Shown here: positions 62,967 through 64,000 of the stretch, one piece after another | Layout: each line of letters starts with the position of its first letter | Numbering within the stretch: the first letter of the stretch is position 1 | Source of the DNA: an uncultured Bacteroidales bacterium | GTDB lineage: Bacteria > Bacteroidota > Bacteroidia > Bacteroidales > Paludibacteraceae | Direction of reading: 5' to 3' | Assembly: GCA_902771935.1 (NCBI GenBank) | Contig: CACXYM010000007.1 | Span: forward strand, 1 to 64,000 | Length of the DNA stretch: 64,000 bases | The notes under the pieces: generated by a model | Seen by the model: the letters and a program-made list of their open reading frames with translations, nothing else | The model's database searches: none | What the model was told of the DNA's origin: nothing | Made by a program: the position numbers and the translations under genes

Positions 62967-64000
62967 ATGGGAAATATAGTAGCAATAGTAGGCCGACCGA
63001 ATGTTGGCAAATCGACGTTGTTTAACCGTTTGACGAAGACCCGTCGTGCGATTGTGATGGGCGAAGCAGGTACGACCCGCGACCGTCAATATGGTCATGC
63101 CGAGTGGTGTGGTCGCGAGTTTTCGGTCATAGATACCGGCGGTTGGGTTGTCGGAAGTGATGATACCTTCGAGAGCGAGATTAATCGTCAAGTAAATATT
63201 GCGATTAAAGAAGCAGATATCGTGTTGCTTGTCGTTGATGTGAACGAAGGTGTGACGCAATTTGACATGGAAGTTGCCCATCTACTCCGTCAGGCGAAGA
63301 AGACGACGTTATTGGCTGTGAATAAAGTAGATGCCTTTGACCAGCAATACGGTGCTCCGGAGTTTTACAAGTTAGGACTTGGTGAACCATATATTCTGAG
63401 TGCAGAAAACGGCTTGGGGACAGGTGAATTGCTGGACGAATTAGTATCGCGATTCCGTTCGACCAATGATGGAGAGAATGTGGAAGAAGAACTACCCCGT
63501 TTTGCGATTGTAGGACGTCCCAATGCAGGCAAATCGAGTATTGTGAACGCATTTATAGGTGAAGAGCGCGCGATTGTAACGGATATTCCCGGTACAACGA
63601 GAGATAGTATTTATACACGCTATAACAAGTTCGGCAAAGACTTTTATCTGGTTGACACAGCCGGTATTCGGAAGAAAGCAAAAGTGAATGAAGACTTGGA
63701 ATATTACTCTGTTGTACGCAGTATTCGTGCGATTGAGAACTCGGACGTTTGTATCTTGATGATAGATGCCACTCGCGGCATTGAAGCACAAGACTTGAAC
63801 ATCTTCAATCTTATTCAAAAGAATAAGAAGGGCATGGTTGTGTGCGTAAATAAGTGGGACTTGATTGAAAGCAAGACTAATGCGGATATTAAAGGCTACG
63901 AGAATGCTATCCGCAGCAGAATGGCGCCTTTTACAGACTTCCCTATTATTTTCACCAGCGCAACGACAAAACAACGTATTTTCAAAGTAATTGAAACAGC
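62967..64000 (+). CDS. der: Ribosome-assembly GTPase Der, 5' part (runs off the window)
   Basis: 344 codons are seen. First GTPase domain with G-R-P-N-V-G-K-S-T and N-K-V-D, second with [15 protein letters not shown] and N-K-W-D: the two tandem Era-like domains unique to Der/EngA. The C-terminal KH-like domain lies beyond the window end. It acts in 50S subunit assembly. Confidence 0.96.
   Translation, partial: MGNIVAIVGRPNVGKSTLFNRLTKTRRAIVMGEAGTTRDRQYGHAEWCGREFSVIDTGGWVVGSDDTFESEINRQVNIAIKEADIVLLVVDVNEGVTQFDMEVAHLLRQAKKTTLLAVNKVDAFDQQYGAPEFYKLGLGEPYILSAENGLGTGELLDELVSRFRSTNDGENVEEELPRFAIVGRPNAGKSSIVNAFIGEERAIVTDIPGTTRDSIYTRYNKFGKDFYLVDTAGIRKKAKVNEDLEYYSVVRSIRAIENSDVCILMIDATRGIEAQDLNIFNLIQKNKKGMVVCVNKWDLIESKTNADIKGYENAIRSRMAPFTDFPIIFTSATTKQRIFKVIET

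Overview
The window is a stretch of a Bacteroidales (phylum Bacteroidota) chromosome. Several things point there. All 14 promoters I could place have the Bacteroidota form TTTG/CTTG, exactly 20 nt, then TAnnTTTGC, and there is no obvious Shine-Dalgarno use. Three secreted proteins share a short C-terminal tail of the type IX-secretion kind. The gene content also fits: Na+-pumping methylmalonyl-CoA decarboxylase, BtuG-type B12 surface proteins, a V/A-type ATPase operon of the order E-DUF2764-A-B-D-I-K, class III ribonucleotide reductase, single-chain GcvP and a Bacteroidota-type LptD. I cannot fix the family. The strain is an anaerobe that probably makes propionate and imports cobalamin. No tRNA, rRNA, CRISPR array or complete insertion sequence is visible.

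Layout. 1-711: 3' part of a DUF4465-like secreted protein, facing a hairpin. 796-17092 (minus): a run of 14 closely spaced genes starting at a promoter before fabD: fabD, aspS (broken by a frameshift), an LRAT-like membrane protein, lon, methylmalonyl-CoA epimerase, the four-subunit decarboxylase, a BtuB-like receptor, nrdD, nrdG, a BtuG-like propeller lipoprotein and a surface protein. The decarboxylase branch depends on B12-dependent methylmalonyl-CoA mutase, so coupling it to B12 capture makes sense. 17556-27096 (minus): V/A-ATPase operon with a disrupted subunit K and a secreted M6-like pseudopeptidase wedged between subunits A and B. 27269-31152 (plus): lysS-gpsA-pgi. 31250-35719 (minus): rimP-nusA-infB. 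35921-39512 (minus): flavodoxin, SDR, Old-Yellow-Enzyme and steroid 5-alpha-reductase-like genes, a likely steroid/bile-acid reduction operon.

39586-40506: a DMT transporter. 40632-44702 (plus): a polysaccharide/galactofuranose cluster (GtrA, GT2, GT-C-like membrane protein, UDP-galactopyranose mutase with an in-frame stop), preceded by an approximately 295-nt leader that looks like a highly structured RNA. 45435-46712: glyA. 46719-47546 (minus): cdsA. 47623-50807 (plus): acidic small protein, glycosyltransferase, thioesterase, alkaline phosphatase. 50804-57421 (minus): pheS-gcvP-yitT-yitT-patatin. 57680-58036: small basic orphan protein between repeat tracts. 58166-59314 (minus): BtuF-like lipoprotein. 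59513-end (plus): lptD, SlyD-like PPIase, der (runs off the window).

Most interesting points: the structured leader RNA at 40632-40926; the steroid-reductase-like operon; the dead M6 protease translationally coupled inside the ATPase operon; the B12/propionate super-operon; three broken housekeeping or cell-envelope genes (aspS, subunit K, glf); a mirror-image overlapping divergent promoter; a terminator hairpin whose loop holds both stop codons of convergent genes; and many unrelated tandem repeats that all have a period of about 11 bp.
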